The notes: generated by a model not told the origin, from the letters alone. A stretch of DNA of 64,000 nucleotides from Luscinia megarhynchos (GCA_034336665.1 JAPFBE010000003.1:14672360-14736359); one strand, 5' to 3'. Numbered from the stretch's first letter, positions 10,147 to 24,500 are shown. Program-made: numbers and translations.

Positions 10147-13100
10147 GAGAGAGTGGAGCCTTCTGTAAAGCGGCCGTGATGGCCGGTGTCGCCGGGCGCC
10201 CCGAGGGAGCCGTGCCGGCAGCGCCGGTGCGGCGGCGGCTCTTGCCGCGGTGAGCGGGCGGCCCGGGCGGGGCAGCGAGCGGAGCGGAGCTGCAGCGAGA
10301 GGAGCGGAGCTGCACCTCGCTGTTCGCCCGCCTCACGCCCAGGGCGCCGAAATGGGGCACACTGCAGCGAAGCCAACAGCAGAACGGGGGTAGCACCCTG
10401 GCGACCACAGCACCGCAGGTGCTCGTCTGCCCTCCCTGCCCTGCGAACGTACGGAGGCTGCAGGTGTGAAAATCCACCATTCCTGCACGGTCATCCCTGC
10501 TGGAGCTGTTAATTTTCTTCTCATTCCGTCTCCCCAGGCTGCATCATCCTGGAAGTTACCCCAAAAAAGGCAATTCCCATGGGCCCTGTGGCACAGTGTC
10601 CTTTGGTAGGAACCCCTCCCAAGTGCAGAACGATTCCTCCTCGGATGGCTGTGGCACCCTTTTCCAACACCCTTCCTAGGAGCCTCTGCTCTGAGTAGGT
10701 GGCATCTCCCTGTGGAGCTCCAGGCAGAGGATAGGGCTAAAGGTTATTTTCCTGCTGCTAAGTTGGCCAGTGTACGGCTTTGCCTGCGTTTGCATTCACC
10801 TGCTTCTCCTGCCAAGGCTGAGGCAATGGCCATCGAGATGTTCCCTCTGACTGTGTTGGCTGCTGCATGCCAACTGCTGATACTGACATTTAATATCTGT
10901 ATGTGAGGAAAAAAGAGGATTCCCTCAGCCCTGAAGTGGTTATAGCAAATGAATCAATTCCTTTGTGCTGTATGGGCAGTGCCAGAGGCTTTCCCACTTT
11001 GATGTGTGAGGCTGAAGTAGTGGTGATGAGGGGCAGTAAAGCACCCATAGGGTTGGTAGCACCTCTCCCTGGAGACCCAGGATGAGTTGGGTAGACTTGG
11101 CTCTCACTTTAAAGGTTGTACTTATTTATCTTTGAGAAGAATCTTCTTTTTACAGAAAACTGGGTCTTGCACACTGTAATTTTCCTCGAATTTAGCTCTA
11201 GACTCGTGTCTCCTGTGTCACATTCCTGCCAGCACGCTGATGAGGCTGTCTGCTTCTAAAGAGGTTGTGTTACTTAAAGCCACAGAAACAATAAACTCAC
11301 TTGCAAACTAAGGCTGACTTTTTTTCCTTGTGAAAGGTTTGAAAGGTATGCAGGATCCTTATATACTTACTGAGTTATTGTTGTTGAAAGAGCATGTCAT
11401 AATTTTAATTAGAAACTAGTAGTCTGAAAGGTTTAAAAGTATAAAAATGGAAAATCGGACTGAAGCCTGGCATGTAATTTATAACGTCATCATGTAATTC
11501 TCATTGGGCTGAAAAGTTCTTTGTAGGTGAGGACAGGGGGTGTAGTTTCTCAGTACATATGTATGTAGTCCTATAGTTCATAATTATGCATGCCCTGGGA
11601 TTCCTATGGCTTGCCAGTGTAATTTGTAGCTACAGCAAGTTTTTCAGTAAAGTATTTGTGACCCAGGACTGTCCCCATGGTCAGTATCTATTACTTTTAA
11701 AGCCCCTTTATGGAGGTTTCATCGAATTACGAGGTAGTAAAAGGGAGTTCACTCTTCCAATTCAGTAAACAGATGAAGTGCTGAGCATGGAATTGAATTA
11801 CCTTTATTGTTCTTCTCACAAAGCATAGCCATATGATAAATACTGGGGTAAATCCCACTGTTTTACTTATATCTTGTTTCAGTTTCACTGAAAGATTGTT
11901 GGCTTGGCTATGGTAGGGAGGACTTGGATCAGGAGTAATGACAAAATTACCTATCCATGGTATTTAACTTGGTGACCTATTACAGCAATGAATTCTATAG
12001 TCAGGACATGTGCTACATAAAAGTATTTTTTTAATTGCTCTAAATTTATTGCTGCCTGATTTTATTATTGTTCTCTCTTTCTAGGGTAAGAAGGAGAACT
12101 GAATGACTTTTTATGCTGACCTTCTAAAACTGAAGTGTTTCAGCCAAAAATGCCTTAACCAACATCTTTTGGCAGTTTTCATCTTTCAGTTTAGTGGCCT
12201 TCATCTTGCTATCACACTTGTATGAGTCAGGCTTTTTACGTAAAGCACACGGGACAGTCTCTTGCAGTGACACTAAACTACAGAATTATGTCTTAACTCA
12301 TCTTGTAGAATTACTCTGATCCATATAGTGCATAAAAATTACTATGTTTAAAAATACATCTAAATATATATGTTGTGGTTAGGAAGGCATTTATTAGGTA
12401 GTAAATGTACAAATAAGTACACAAGAAAAAAATTCAATATTGAAAGAAAAAATAAGAACAGGAATAAGTTTAAAATTGAACTGTAAGTCTGAACTCAGAA
12501 ATATAAAACTACATATATGCTTAGATATGTATTCTCTGAGCAGCTATGGATATAGATGGACAGCTTCAGCAGATAAGTTTGAGCACACCCACCTCCTCAA
12601 TCAGCACTTCAGACTGCAAGCTCACAGAAGATACTGCTTTTCTGTCATGGTACATTATCAAAAAACAACCTCCCATAGAGCTCAGCTGGCAATCATAGCT
12701 GCTGCAACAATACAGATTGAAAATAATACCAGTAAATAGTTCAAGTCTGTCTAATAATGTACATTTTGTGCACATTTAATCAATAGGGCAACTGAAGTAG
12801 AGCACTGCTCGTCCTGAATAATGGTGGCAGCTAGATCTGGGTTCTAACAATAGTGCACTGAATAGTCATTTGTTTTATGTATCTAAAGCCAGACTCTACA
12901 GCGGGTATCAGTGATGTTACAAGCACAACTGTGGGTTCCTCAGAAATTTCATGGACTTTTTGCTATGATGTATATGAAAAGCATGCAAGGTGTTCAGAAA
13001 TGACAATTTGAAATCTTGCCCTGAAGTTAGGGAGACTAATTTAGCTCTCAAGAGATGTTGTTTCTGGTGCTGGATATTAAAGCTGTTTCTTAGGTGGGAG

Positions 13101-14039
13101 ATGAAAACAAGTGGAGGCAAATTAACAGTAACTAAAGCTGAGATCTAATAAAAACTGACTAAAATAAAAAGAAGGCAAAAAAAAGTGGAAAAAAAGTTAA
13201 TGCTTTCTTCACATTAATAAAGTTTGTGTGGCTTTTGATAGCAAATAAATTCCTGATTTTTACAAATGAGGCTTTATTTGATAAGAATCGAGCTTTTCCA
13301 CTGGTACTAGCTCATGCTGCAAATATCTGCTTTGGATGCCATATCTGCATTCTAGAGAGTATTTTATTCCACAGCTTGCAGCAAGGTGTAAAGCAAGTTT
13401 CTCCTTAGGGGGAGGGCTGTTGTCTGTCGTCTGTTCCCCAGAGCCTTTTTGCTTTCAGAGTGGTTCCTGAGCAGGGTGAGGATTGCTGCCCCTGCCAGGG
13501 TGGCATCTTCCCAGGGCAATGGGAAGACTTAGGGGGAAGGGAAATAACAAATAACCTTGGTTCCAGGGAACATGGGCAAGCAAAGGAGGAAGAGGAAGGT
13601 TCATGATCAGAGGCACAGTAAGGCAGTAAGCCTCTGAGAAGGGTAGACATGGGGCAGATAACAAAGTTTAGAGGAGCAAAGGTGCTTAGATGCAGTTGCA
13701 GACCCAAGCTGCTTTAGGCTGGGGTTTAAATCAGAGCAGTTTTCTGGCAGTGGAGCACGGAGAGGTGGGAAGGCACGGGGATGGGAAGGAGGCCCATCCC
13801 AGCTGAGAAAAGCAGGTGGCTCTCCTGCCTGTGCCTGGGGGTCTGCGTGGCCCACTGCCCTGGCCACTGCTTGCTGCATGGCCATGGGCAGCCTCTACCC
13901 ATGCAGAAAAGGGCACAAAAAGACAATGAGCCTCCAATGACTTGGGGCCTACGCTGAGATCTTGCTGTTCACTCATTTCTTACCACTCATCTTTTTCAAC
14001 CTGCTTGAAAGCACGTCTTTTAAAGTGTTTCAAATGCAA

Positions 14040-14395
14040 ACATCCTGGCCATAAAGTATAGGCCTTACATCCCTGGTAGTTTAATTCGGCATAAATGGCG
14101 GGGGGATGTTGTTGGGCAATTGATAGTATTTTGTATAATCAGAAATAGAAATCATAATCCCCCAAAGATGTTTAATAATTTAAAGCATTCAGAACTCAAT
14201 TAAGGCTATTAAGAGATTAGAAATTAGATTAAAGGTGGCTAAAGGGTAAAAATTCAAGGACTTCAAACACCTTTTGTAATACAAAGGCTCTTAATAAATG
14301 AAAAGGCTGAGAATTTCCCCAGGAAATTCCTATCATTTTAATTAGGTTTCTTCATTTAAAATAAAAAAAAAGAAACCACACAATTTGAGTCCCAC
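14040..14395. promoter_or_regulatory. Candidate conserved noncoding element with inverted repeat
   Basis: This AT-rich, repeat-free stretch is rich in homeodomain-type cores, for example TAATTA at 14339-14344 and an ACTCAATTAAGG near 14196. It also has a perfect inverted repeat, GAATTTCC-CCA-GGAAATTC, at 14311-14329, whose right part contains GGAAATTCC, a kappaB-like nine-mer. This texture is typical of developmental enhancers around neuronal genes, but conservation cannot be seen from one sequence. Confidence 0.25.
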
Positions 14396-15119
14396 TTCCT
14401 CTCTCAAGCAGTGGACTCAATTAATTGCCTGCTGAGACCTCCTCCTTTCCCAGGTTTGGGGGGACATGCAAAGGTTTAATAGGTTTTGACTACCAGGAGG
14501 GACCACCCCAATCATCTGACATGTTCTCCTGTATTGATGCCTGCCAAAGAAATTCTCCCAAACTTTCCTGTGGTGCTGGGAATTATCTTTCCTCTGATCA
14601 TGTTTTCTCTGGCCCAAACTGTATCCATTTCTCATTTCCTTCCATATGGAGTCAAGTCGCTGGTTCCTTTTGTCACTGAAAAGAAGAGGAATCCCTGAAA
14701 ATGTGGAAGGCTCTTGTCTTTCTGCATCTCATGGCTTCTCCCAGCTGCTGCTGCTTCACAACAAAGGGAAAGATGGGAAAGAGTGATGCTGTCATGAGCA
14801 AAGTGCAAGCCAGTGGCAGAGGGGCAGCAGATACATCCCTGCAGAGCCAGAGGAGCATTGGCAACTGAGTTGGGGCTGTGTGGGGATCTGCCATCCCAGA
14901 AGAACAATTTTCTGTTCCTTTGTGAAAATAAATACACACAGGTTGTGCTCTGTGCCTTCTCATTTTCTGTTTTCCAGGCACGAGCCCTGTTTGTTCATCA
15001 GCTTGGCTAAGGCTCCACCTCTACTGCTGCCACACAAATGCCCTGCCCAAACAATAAGGAACCCAAGGGAAGTGTGTTTCTGTGCTAAAATCATATAGAA
15101 AAAGATTATAAAAGAAAAC

Positions 15120-15400
15120 TGCAACTAATTATTAACATCAGGTTCCTACTCAGGTCCCCACATTATTAGCATCACAAATGTAAAATGGCTGCCAACAAGA
15201 TTCAGCCTGGAAATCTCATTAGAAGGAAATGTCACAGTTTATTCCGGGTGATAAATGCTATTTTATTGCCTTTGGAATGGTTGGCTGGTTTGGCTAAATG
15301 CAATGGGTGGCTCCCCTTGAGGTATATATTTCTTCTGATGAATTCATATTGTCTGAACAATAATAAATATCTGATAGTTTTCTAAGCAATCTTGAAAATA
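15120..15400. promoter_or_regulatory. Candidate conserved noncoding element with paired SOX-type cores
   Basis: This unique AT-rich stretch holds ATTGT-CTGA-ACAAT at 15348-15361, an inverted pair of SOX-type cores with a four-base spacer. Several TAAT cores and an NFI-like half-site TTGGCTGG lie around 15284. The call is by sequence texture only. Confidence 0.2.
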
Positions 15401-18400
15401 TTTAATGTTACCAAAGAATGCAGTCATCTAAATTGCACACTGAAGTACAGAAGAAAAAGAATAATGATACAGTAATACAAAAAGGGTAAAATCATAATGA
15501 GGAGGGACATTTGTCAGTATACTTAGAAAAGCACAATCTGTCTCCCTGGTAATTTGGTGGAGTACAGAAAGTATTACATGCCATATTACAAGTATTACAT
15601 TTTATTTCTGACTTCAAGAATCGTTACCATATGTTCAAAGTCAGACATGACCTCTTAAATATAGCATGTTCTTTGTTCGTGCTGTGCGGGCTTCATCCTG
15701 CCTGGACAGTATTTATTCTGAAAAAATTAAAGAGAATATAAATCTTCCAGTGCCAGAAGACTTCATATCCAGCTTTTGTGGATGAACTAGGCAGCAATAA
15801 TTTGGCTCCTACCGACCAGGGAAACTTGACAGGTCTGCTTTATTTCTCAAACCTAACAACTTTCTCCAAAAACTATTTATATGGAAATAATCCTGAATTT
15901 CAAGAAGTATTTATTGCTTTCAAATGCATTTTACAGGAAAAGGAAAAAACCCACATATTTTCAAATATTCCTAGGGTGCAGCTGATTGATGTTGCAATTA
16001 AATATGCCCTGATGTACCCTGATAAGGCTTTGATTAGAAGTTATTTGAGATTTAATGCATGCAGCTTCATGTTTACATATAGAGAAATTTATGACCTAAG
16101 CTTCTGTACTATGAGTTGTCCTTCCCTGACTCCAAATTCTTCCTGGAGGTCTGTTTGGACTGTACATAGACCTAAAGGTTCATCCATATGGTGTCACATT
16201 GAAAGCAAAAGGAATTCTGGGAGTCTAATGGCCAAATCACGAGAATGCCTGCAGATCAATTTTTAGCAGTGTGCATGTTAGACTAAAATATCCCACAATG
16301 TTCATGTATCAATCATTACTATGGTTTGGACTTTTCTGTACCATCACCTTCTTATTTGTATTCTTTGTACTTCTGTTTACAGCCAGACCTGGTTAGAGCA
16401 TAAGAAACAATGATAAGGTAAAGGACTATTGTTATTGTAAAAGGAAAGGCTAAGGAATATTTCTGCAACCTTTTCTAGTATTAAAGAACTGTAATAATGA
16501 ATTAAAAACATCAGTATAGAAAGGAATGAGAGGTCAAGATGAAGAGATGGAATTATGAAAAGAGTGACAGGGAATACACTACAGGAAGCAATACAATAAC
16601 TGGAAGAAAATATTACAAGAAATTCAAGAAGCATAAGAGAAATGAAAGTATATGTAAGTATGGATCAATTTGTAGGTACAGGTAGAATTAAGGGGAGGGA
16701 GGGTTAGAAAGAGTAGGAAAGGGTGAAATCAGAAGATATGGCAGAGGATTAAAACTGGGAGGAATAATGAGAAAATGTGAATATCATCCATGCTAAGGAG
16801 TTCAACACATGAACAGATTTTAGAAAAGAAACTATTTTTAAAAGGCAGGTAAATGGGACAGGGTGTATTTGAAATACCTGAAGTGACTCAGTAGGAATTC
16901 AGCCAAGGATAATTAGTTAACATTAATTAATCAGAGAAGAAAGCAAGCTCCTCCCAAAACATGCCCAACTGCTCAACAAAAGCTTTTGTTGTTATTTTTC
17001 TTGTTCCTTATTGTACTAGAGCTAATGAATCTAGCTCAGCTGGATTAATAGTCCCTGACTCATTCTCTAGCACTGGTCTCAGCTACTACAGAGTGGCTTA
17101 TGTCCATAGCATTAAACAGCCTTTACCTGCAAAACCAAGTGGCTGCACATAGCCAGTATATTTTGAATGGTTCCTGGCCATGTTAACACCTCAACAGAGC
17201 TTGGGACTTGTCTGGGAGGTGTTAGCTGTGCTGGGCAACATTTGACCTGTTTGGCATTCTTATGCCTGGAAGTATGCCAGGATCTAGATGGATTTTCTCC
17301 TAGGGAATTAAGGATGGAACCTGCATTCATACCACAGGCTCTAGAATTGCTTTCCATGTCTCTGTCCATGCTCTGCTCTATGTCTTGAAAGCAGCATCCA
17401 GTGGGAGAAGCCTGGGCTGGAAAGGGGGCTGGACTGTCTCCTTCTGGTCTCACAGTCCCTGTACTTTGGCAACCAAAGATCAGGGATGTCCTGGAGGTGT
17501 CATAAATTCCAAAGGAGAACCCTGGGGTGCTCTGGGGGTGACCTGAGAAGGTAATCTAAGCCCTGTCTCAAAATATTTTAGAATCAGCTGGATGTATCAC
17601 AACATCTTACTTTCCCACAACCAGCCCCTCTGTACCTGTGTTTGAAAAAGCAGTAGGATCAGGACAAATGGTCAATAGTACACTACAAATGAAAACATTT
17701 ACTCTAATTTCTTAGCTCTATCTTCAGAGCCACAGAATCCCAACAGAAATTTTTTCCATCCTCCTACCCAGACAGTCTGATGGTAATCATGGTGCTGGTC
17801 CAGTCCTGAGATCCAAACAGATTTGTTTCTGTAATTGTCAAAGGATGAGCAGTGGGAAGTCAGGACATAGGAGTCACAGACTGAAAACTTTGGCCAAGCT
17901 CTCATCTACAGTTTGAATAAATGCTCAGAGAAAATGCACACCATGGTCTCATTTCAGATTCCTTTAACCACCCCAATTAAAAAAACTCTATTAATCCCAG
18001 TGACACCCAGGTATCATACCTGTCTAATCTCATCTTCCAAGGCATTTGCACTGTGCTTCTCTCTGTAGTATTCTGAGCATTTTAGAGAATTAAATGAGTC
18101 TACCATATAACTAAATTAATATAGATTTTTGGTTCTCTTCTTGCTCAACATGGGAAGGAGGAAAAGGCACATAATTCATCTAGTTTAATTACTATTATTA
18201 AAGTTATTACAGTGGGAAAGCAATGACAGAGAGGACTCCTGCATTTTAGCCAGAGAACATTGATAACTGTGAGACTTCTGGTCTCTCAAAGGAGTGAATC
18301 CCAGACAAAACTCTCCTCTCGTGATGTTGAACAACAAGGAGAGCACTGCACCAGCATATCCAGATTTGTTCAAGTAGCCTTTCAGCAGCAGATACAGAGC

Positions 18401-21039
18401 AGAGGTGCATATTAACATTTACACTGCTGCAGCATATATGGTTTCATACCCAAAATGGAACTGCATCCAGTTTAAGGCCTGCCCTGCATCTATGCACAGA
18501 GTTTGTATCCGAGTTTGCAAAATGCATTGTGCTGATGTGAATTCCTACTGTGCAAATGTGGCCATATGGCTTTTTAGAAATAAGTCATCTTGCAAATAAT
18601 CTGGAATGAGTCTGTTGGGACTGATGAAGGTCAGGTCAGTGTCTGCAGACACTGCAATGATTTATTTGCCCACTTTCATTCTCATTGCAGGTCAGCTGCT
18701 ATCCCTTGAACAGGCCTGAATTTTACATTTTCCTCGTCGTAGCTGATGTTATTTCTCAGTTGAGTGGATTATATCTGTACACTCTGGATGTTAACAATGT
18801 TCAGAACCAAGACAGCACATGGCAGCTGTGGACTGAGTCTCCTACCATTACCAGATGAAAGTATTGTCCTATCAGTTTGACTAATGGAAAACCAATAGAA
18901 ATAGAAAAGCCTGTGGTGATTCCACAGCTAAAGACCCTCCCCAAAGCCCTTATGTGAAGTTAGTATTTTGGGACCATGTTCAGTCTACCTCCGTGGCCAC
19001 CTGACCAAATCTGGTCATTTGGCGTGGGTGACATGCTGTGCTAACTGGGAATGCAGGGAGGGACAAAATCCTTTGTAGTCCTTGCTTTCCCACTAAACCC
19101 CTTGGTTTACATCTGCAGGTGTTTGGACCCAGGCTGCAGCTGTAGCAGGGTAGCAGTTATACTCAGGTCAAACAGAAGAGAAAAGCTGTTTGTGTAATTT
19201 CACAGACAAGGTCTACAGAGAAGGAAGTGCAACTGCTTCTCCAGCCTTCAGAGATAATTTTAGGATGACTCGAATGGCCATTATGACCTAAACAACCATG
19301 ATGTGTCTTTGTTTTCATGAGAGACTTTTGGCAGCCAGCATTGTTATTTGCCAAGCAAGAACATGCACAACCAAAAGTGTGTCCTTTGTTCATAGTTCAT
19401 ACTAAAAGGAAAGATGCTCCCTGCTGGCAATGCTAGCAATCAATCTAACATGAACTCATGTGGTGTATTTGAAAAATTACCAACTGCCCATTTTTTCCTT
19501 TCAGTCCAGGAGAGAAAAAGTACCAGCCCAACATGGGAAAATGTTGAGCAGGTTTTACACTTGACACTTCCTCCTGCACTCTACAGAAAATTGCCATCAC
19601 CATCTCCAGTAATAAGGGATTAAATTCTCCACAAAATATGTAAAGCAACATGACTGTATCCCAATTTCCATGGCACCTGTTTTATTGTTAGTACAATCAA
19701 TCTTTCTTATAGCTGCCAATAGTCATGGAGAAAGCCAATGGTTACACAGTAATCATTTACTGAAGAAGAACATAGGTCAGTATGGGAAAGATAGCCTTGC
19801 TGGTTAATATGCATTTATTTAAAGGATGTAAAAGTCTTAGGAATGAATTTTATTTGGGGCACTTTATGTGGGCTTGCATGCTATACTGTAAATGCAATTA
19901 CTATGCAAATGCACTCAGTAACCATGGAAGAAATGCAGGGTAGATCTGGTGGCACCACTCTTGGTTTGAGATCATAGAAACTATTTTGACCAACTGATCA
20001 ATTTTACTGTGAGAAGCTAGAACTGATGTTGTCTTTAACTTGGCGACAGGTTTTCAAACAACATGTGATAAAATGTATTTTCTGGATCTATTTTTTCCAG
20101 CAGAGTTGCATGTATAATTTCAAGGCATTAGATATGATTAACTAATTCTGACCCCTGTAACCGTTATTCCATTATCCCAGACCTGTGCTAACCACTTTGA
20201 CAGTTCTTTTTTGTTCATCCTGCACCATACACATCACTTTTGTGGTGAAGAACTGAGGAGAAAATTTATTGGAACTGGTGGAGAGTAGTGCTGAGTGCCT
20301 CCCCACTACAGTATGTGATACAGCTGCCAATTCAAAAGAGTGGGCACATTTCCTCTGCTTCAGCTTCCTGTGTTTCTTGTTTTCTAAGAGGTCCTTTTCT
20401 GCTGCACTGTTAATCTCTGACCAGCAATGCAGGCTGGCTTCCAAAGCCTTTTGTATTAGCGCTCATTCTAGTGGGTCCAATTTTCCTCTGAGTTAAACCC
20501 AATTAACTCCAGAATAACTCCATTAACTTCAAAGCACCAAGCAAGTGAGTATTAAGTGTATGGAAGAGAATTCAGTCTATTGACTCCAGTAGTGCTGCTT
20601 TCCCCTGAACACCCTGGCACATGAGGAGAGAGCAGGAACCTTGCTGTTCATCACTGCCTATTAATATCGGGTATCTGGAGGTTTGTTTTAGCCTCACCTT
20701 TGTGGCAAGCTTGTCAAAGAGAAGAGCAATGGGGTTTTCTCATGTTTTTGAAAGTTGTATCATATTTCAACTTTGTTATTTTTTCATCCTGGAATTTCTG
20801 CCCACAAAAAGATATATAGTTCTAGGATATATTGTTCTGTTCTGTCAGTCACATTAGCTCTTTCTAAAGTAACAACTGCAATAGAAATTATGTATCAAAA
20901 CCTGTGGAAATGCAGCCATATAACCACAAGACTCCGTATTATTCTCTTCCTTTGTTTTCAGAAAAAAAGAAAAGAAAGAGAACTCTTACAGTAATAAAAC
21001 ACTGGAGTTTTTGGAAAGTTAGTTTTCCACTGATATTTA

Positions 21040-21530
21040 TCCAGCCTGTGCACTGCTCACAGTTTGAATAAAGCTTAAAAATATCTTAATCTATCCTTTA
21101 TGGATGAAAAGTCAAGTGCATTATAATTTGTAGTCAAGTGACTACTTAGAGGAGCTCAGAGCATCAGAGAAAACTATGTCAGAGTGTAAAACAGGATTGT
21201 GTACTTGTGCACTCAATTAAAGTTACTCGTAGTACACAAGAGTTAAAAACTGCATAAAATTAGCATTTTTCAATTGGAAATTGGTACTAAAGGAGAGTTA
21301 ATCTTTTAACATGCTTTGCTGGGGAAGGATTGACCAGTAAATTAATATTCCTGTACTGCAGAAGCATTTTTTCACAAGTTCATATCCAAATTTATGCACC
21401 TAATCTTTTGATGTGACATTTGAATGCATATAATTTATAGTTCTGCCACAGAATAGAGTAGGCAGACTCATTTAACTGTTTCTAGTCTATATTGCATCAT
21501 GATATTCATATGGGCAATTCCATTTATTTA
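21040..21530. promoter_or_regulatory. Candidate conserved noncoding element
   Basis: This is AT-rich unique sequence with dense TAAT/ATTA cores. It has a nine-base inverted repeat, TTGTGTACT at 21197-21205 and its complement AGTACACAA at 21231-21239. No coding signal is seen. The functional call is a guess from texture. Confidence 0.2.
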
Positions 21531-24500
21531 CATCAACTCTCAAGAAGTGCATGGATGTCTTGAGCAAGCTGAGATTTTGTTTTCTTGCCCACACTCACGT
21601 ACTTGGGATTGGCCTTTTAAAAGCTTTTCCACTCTATTTGTCCTGGTGCTTGACAAAACCACTTGTCACTGCTTTCATATTTATATGGCATCTCTCACTC
21701 AGGGATCTCAAGCAGTATGAGCATTAAAACAAGCAAATGTGTAACATTCATCTGAAATATTTGTATTCCTCTTCTTGTGGAGCTGGAAAATCTGGCACAC
21801 AAAGGCTGAGCAACCTATGGGGCTTGCACAGCTGGCAGTCCAAAAGTCATGGCTGTCAGACTCATAGCCTCAAGGCTCTTTTTCCCTTTTGGGAAATTCC
21901 AAAATAGAGCCCATAAATCCCAGAGATGTTCCCTAAAGACTGTCCCACAGCACTCCTGAGATATTTAGCTCACAAGATTTGTGAGCATTAAGAAACTCAA
22001 CAAAATGCTGGTGTCCACAGCAGGATGCCCTGGCACAGTGGTGGACAGAGAGCAGGGGGAGAGGCTGCTGCCCCTGGCATGCCCAATATATCAGTTACAG
22101 TATGCAGCAAGTGCACTTTAAGTAGCTAGTAAGCATGTTTTCAAATAATCTTAAGGTTTTTAAGTTCTCCAGATCATCAGAAGTGTAAAGAAATCTAAAA
22201 ATACTAAAGCAAAATAGGCAACACTTCTGAACTCTCTCTTTTAAACTATTTAGAATCATGCTAAATATTTTTAAATCTTGTGGCTTTGTCTCAGCTGCCC
22301 CCTCTTTTTTACATATTTGCCTTTTCTCATGGGCTCTTGGTTATAGAGTGTTCCAAAAGTGTGTGCATGCTTTCTTGCATAAGTTCCCTGTATATTTGCT
22401 TCTCCTTAGAAGTTGAATTTGAGGTCACCCACAAAATCTTGGCTTAGTTTAAGATGGTTTATATGTTCATATTAAATAATCTAAACTTACTAGGAGGTGC
22501 ATATTAAAATTTAGAGTATCATTTAGCAAAAGGTAAATCACTCTGGGATTTTACTGACATTATTCTTGTATTCTATAATTCTTGATGTAATTCTGATATT
22601 CTGCATTTTTCTCAATATAATTCTAGAGCTTCCAAAAAAATCAAATTTTCTCATCCAAAATCTATTTTCATAGGGAACCTAGAGCCCAGTCACAGAGTTA
22701 TGAAGATGTATATAGCAACAGTATCCATGGAGCTAAGACTTTTTCATCCAAGGGAGGTAGGCTTGGATTTTTTTTTTCTCTAGATTACACAGAAAATGTA
22801 AAACTTCCTTGACAAACTATGAAAATAAGGAGTTGCCTATTAACCAGAGTCACTGAGAGGTATAGATTGTATCATTCACATTTAAATTATTTTCTAAGCT
22901 GTTGCTTACAGACACACTGAAATCATTGCTGTACAATTGGGCTGCTCCCATCCAAAAGAGACTGGCATCACTGGTAGTGACATTGAATATTGTCTCTACC
23001 CCTGCTGTTCACATTTTCTCCAACCACATAGTCTCACACTGGGGCATCAGCTTCACAGCCCACCCTTCTCTCTGCCTTCATCTCTCCAGCCCAGGTGTCT
23101 GCAAACAGGGTGAGCAGTGCTGGTGCCTGGGGCCAGGCAGGGCAGGCAGGCAGAGCCACAGGCTGGATGTCTGCATAAACAGCTGCTATAATGGGCTGTG
23201 AACAGGCTGTTCCTGGGCAATCCCAATTAGCATCCATATAGGAAGAGGGAGGTGGCTTGGCTGTGGCCTTGGAAGTGGTTTGTGTGATGCCAGGGGCACT
23301 CCTGCCACAGGTGGGGAGCCACATCTGATGTCACTCTGCACCAAAATAGATCAAGGCAGTATTGCCTTCATGCTCCATAGCACAAGACCTGCAATGAGTG
23401 AATTATTTAGTGGTGATGCACATCTTCTGAATATTCTTGCCCTATTTAGGAGCACACAAATGAAATAGTTGTTATGAGAAGTTTCTTGTCATCCTGTACA
23501 TCAAACACATGCCAGGCAGTTTGGGCAAAAGTCTGGTACCTCAGCCATGAGTCAGCTTGTGTTTATTGCTGTTCTGGTTTTCTTCTTTTGTTTTTTCTTT
23601 TTACTACATCCCCTTTTTAAATGGTAAGAAATATGATGCCATGCTAAACATTAAAGTTGAATCAGCAACAGTATATTGAGAAGTACTTCTCCTCTGAATG
23701 ATGAAGGACATTTTGCAGGTGAGCTGCAAAAGAACAACTTGTAGCTTATTTTCCTGAGGAATTTGGTAGAGGTGAGGATTGGAAAACAGCATTCCTACTA
23801 AGCCTTGACAGCAACTTTAGTCTGCCAAAGTCTTCTTGGATCTGCGTTGCCATTCTTTCATCTCGTTCATGTAAGAGAAAGAAATGGGTCCAGTGCCTCT
23901 GGGACAAATCCAGAAAAAGACCATAGAAAGGGGCCAGATTTCTTTGAGGATTTTCTACTTGTTCTCTTTCTGTCTCCCTTTGGGAGTTTAACTTCTTAAA
24001 ACACTTGCAAACGTGGGTAAAAGTGCCCATTAAAGGGCCCCACATGGCTGAAGTGCAGCTGGTGTGGAGCACGTTGCTATGCCTGCTTAAACACTTCGAA
24101 TGGAAGCAGGAACAATAACTTGTTTAACAGCAAGTTTGGGTGGGGAGACTTGGGAAAGTTATGGGTAATCAAGTGGTGAAGTTAACAGGCATAAGTTCAA
24201 GCACGTTAAACTCCTGGGACATGTGTTTTCACTCAGAATAAAGAGGCTGGAGTTTGCAGCAATTTAAACAGAATTAAGCTACAGAAAATGAAAGCAATTT
24301 TATTCCTCCATGAGAGCACCCATATGGCGTCTATCAACCTGCAGGTTAGGCAAACTCACATTCCACCTTTATTTGATTAACTTTCCTGCATGCCTTCTTA
24401 ATGGGCTTGGTCTACGATTTTTGTTAGTTCAGGATGCTTAAACTATGGTATTTTACAAATACCATTCCTTGTTTGTGAACTAATATGGCTAACTGCAATT

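Larger units (their letters stand above)
8625..10470 (-). promoter_or_regulatory. CNKSR2: CpG-island promoter of CNKSR2
   Basis: This is a 1.8-kb stretch of very high G+C packed with CpG, sharply bounded by AT-rich DNA on both sides. It covers the first coding exon, the start of intron 1, the presumed 5' leader and the upstream promoter. No strong TATA box is evident. A weak GATATAG lies on the minus strand at about 9510-9520, roughly 115 bases before the ATG, so dispersed initiation is more likely. G-rich runs on the plus strand at 9594-9636 and 9890-9950 could form four-stranded structures. The long reading frames in all six frames here (up to 403 codons) are by-products of G+C-rich sequence lacking stops. 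On the plus strand, a donor-like GCGGTGAGC near 10250 would suit a divergent transcript, but nothing else supports one. Confidence 0.9.

Noticed and set aside
15778..16266. 162-codon plus-strand frame
   Set aside because: It opens at GTG; the first ATG is at about codon 79. The protein is unrecognised and the surroundings are AT-rich noncoding DNA.
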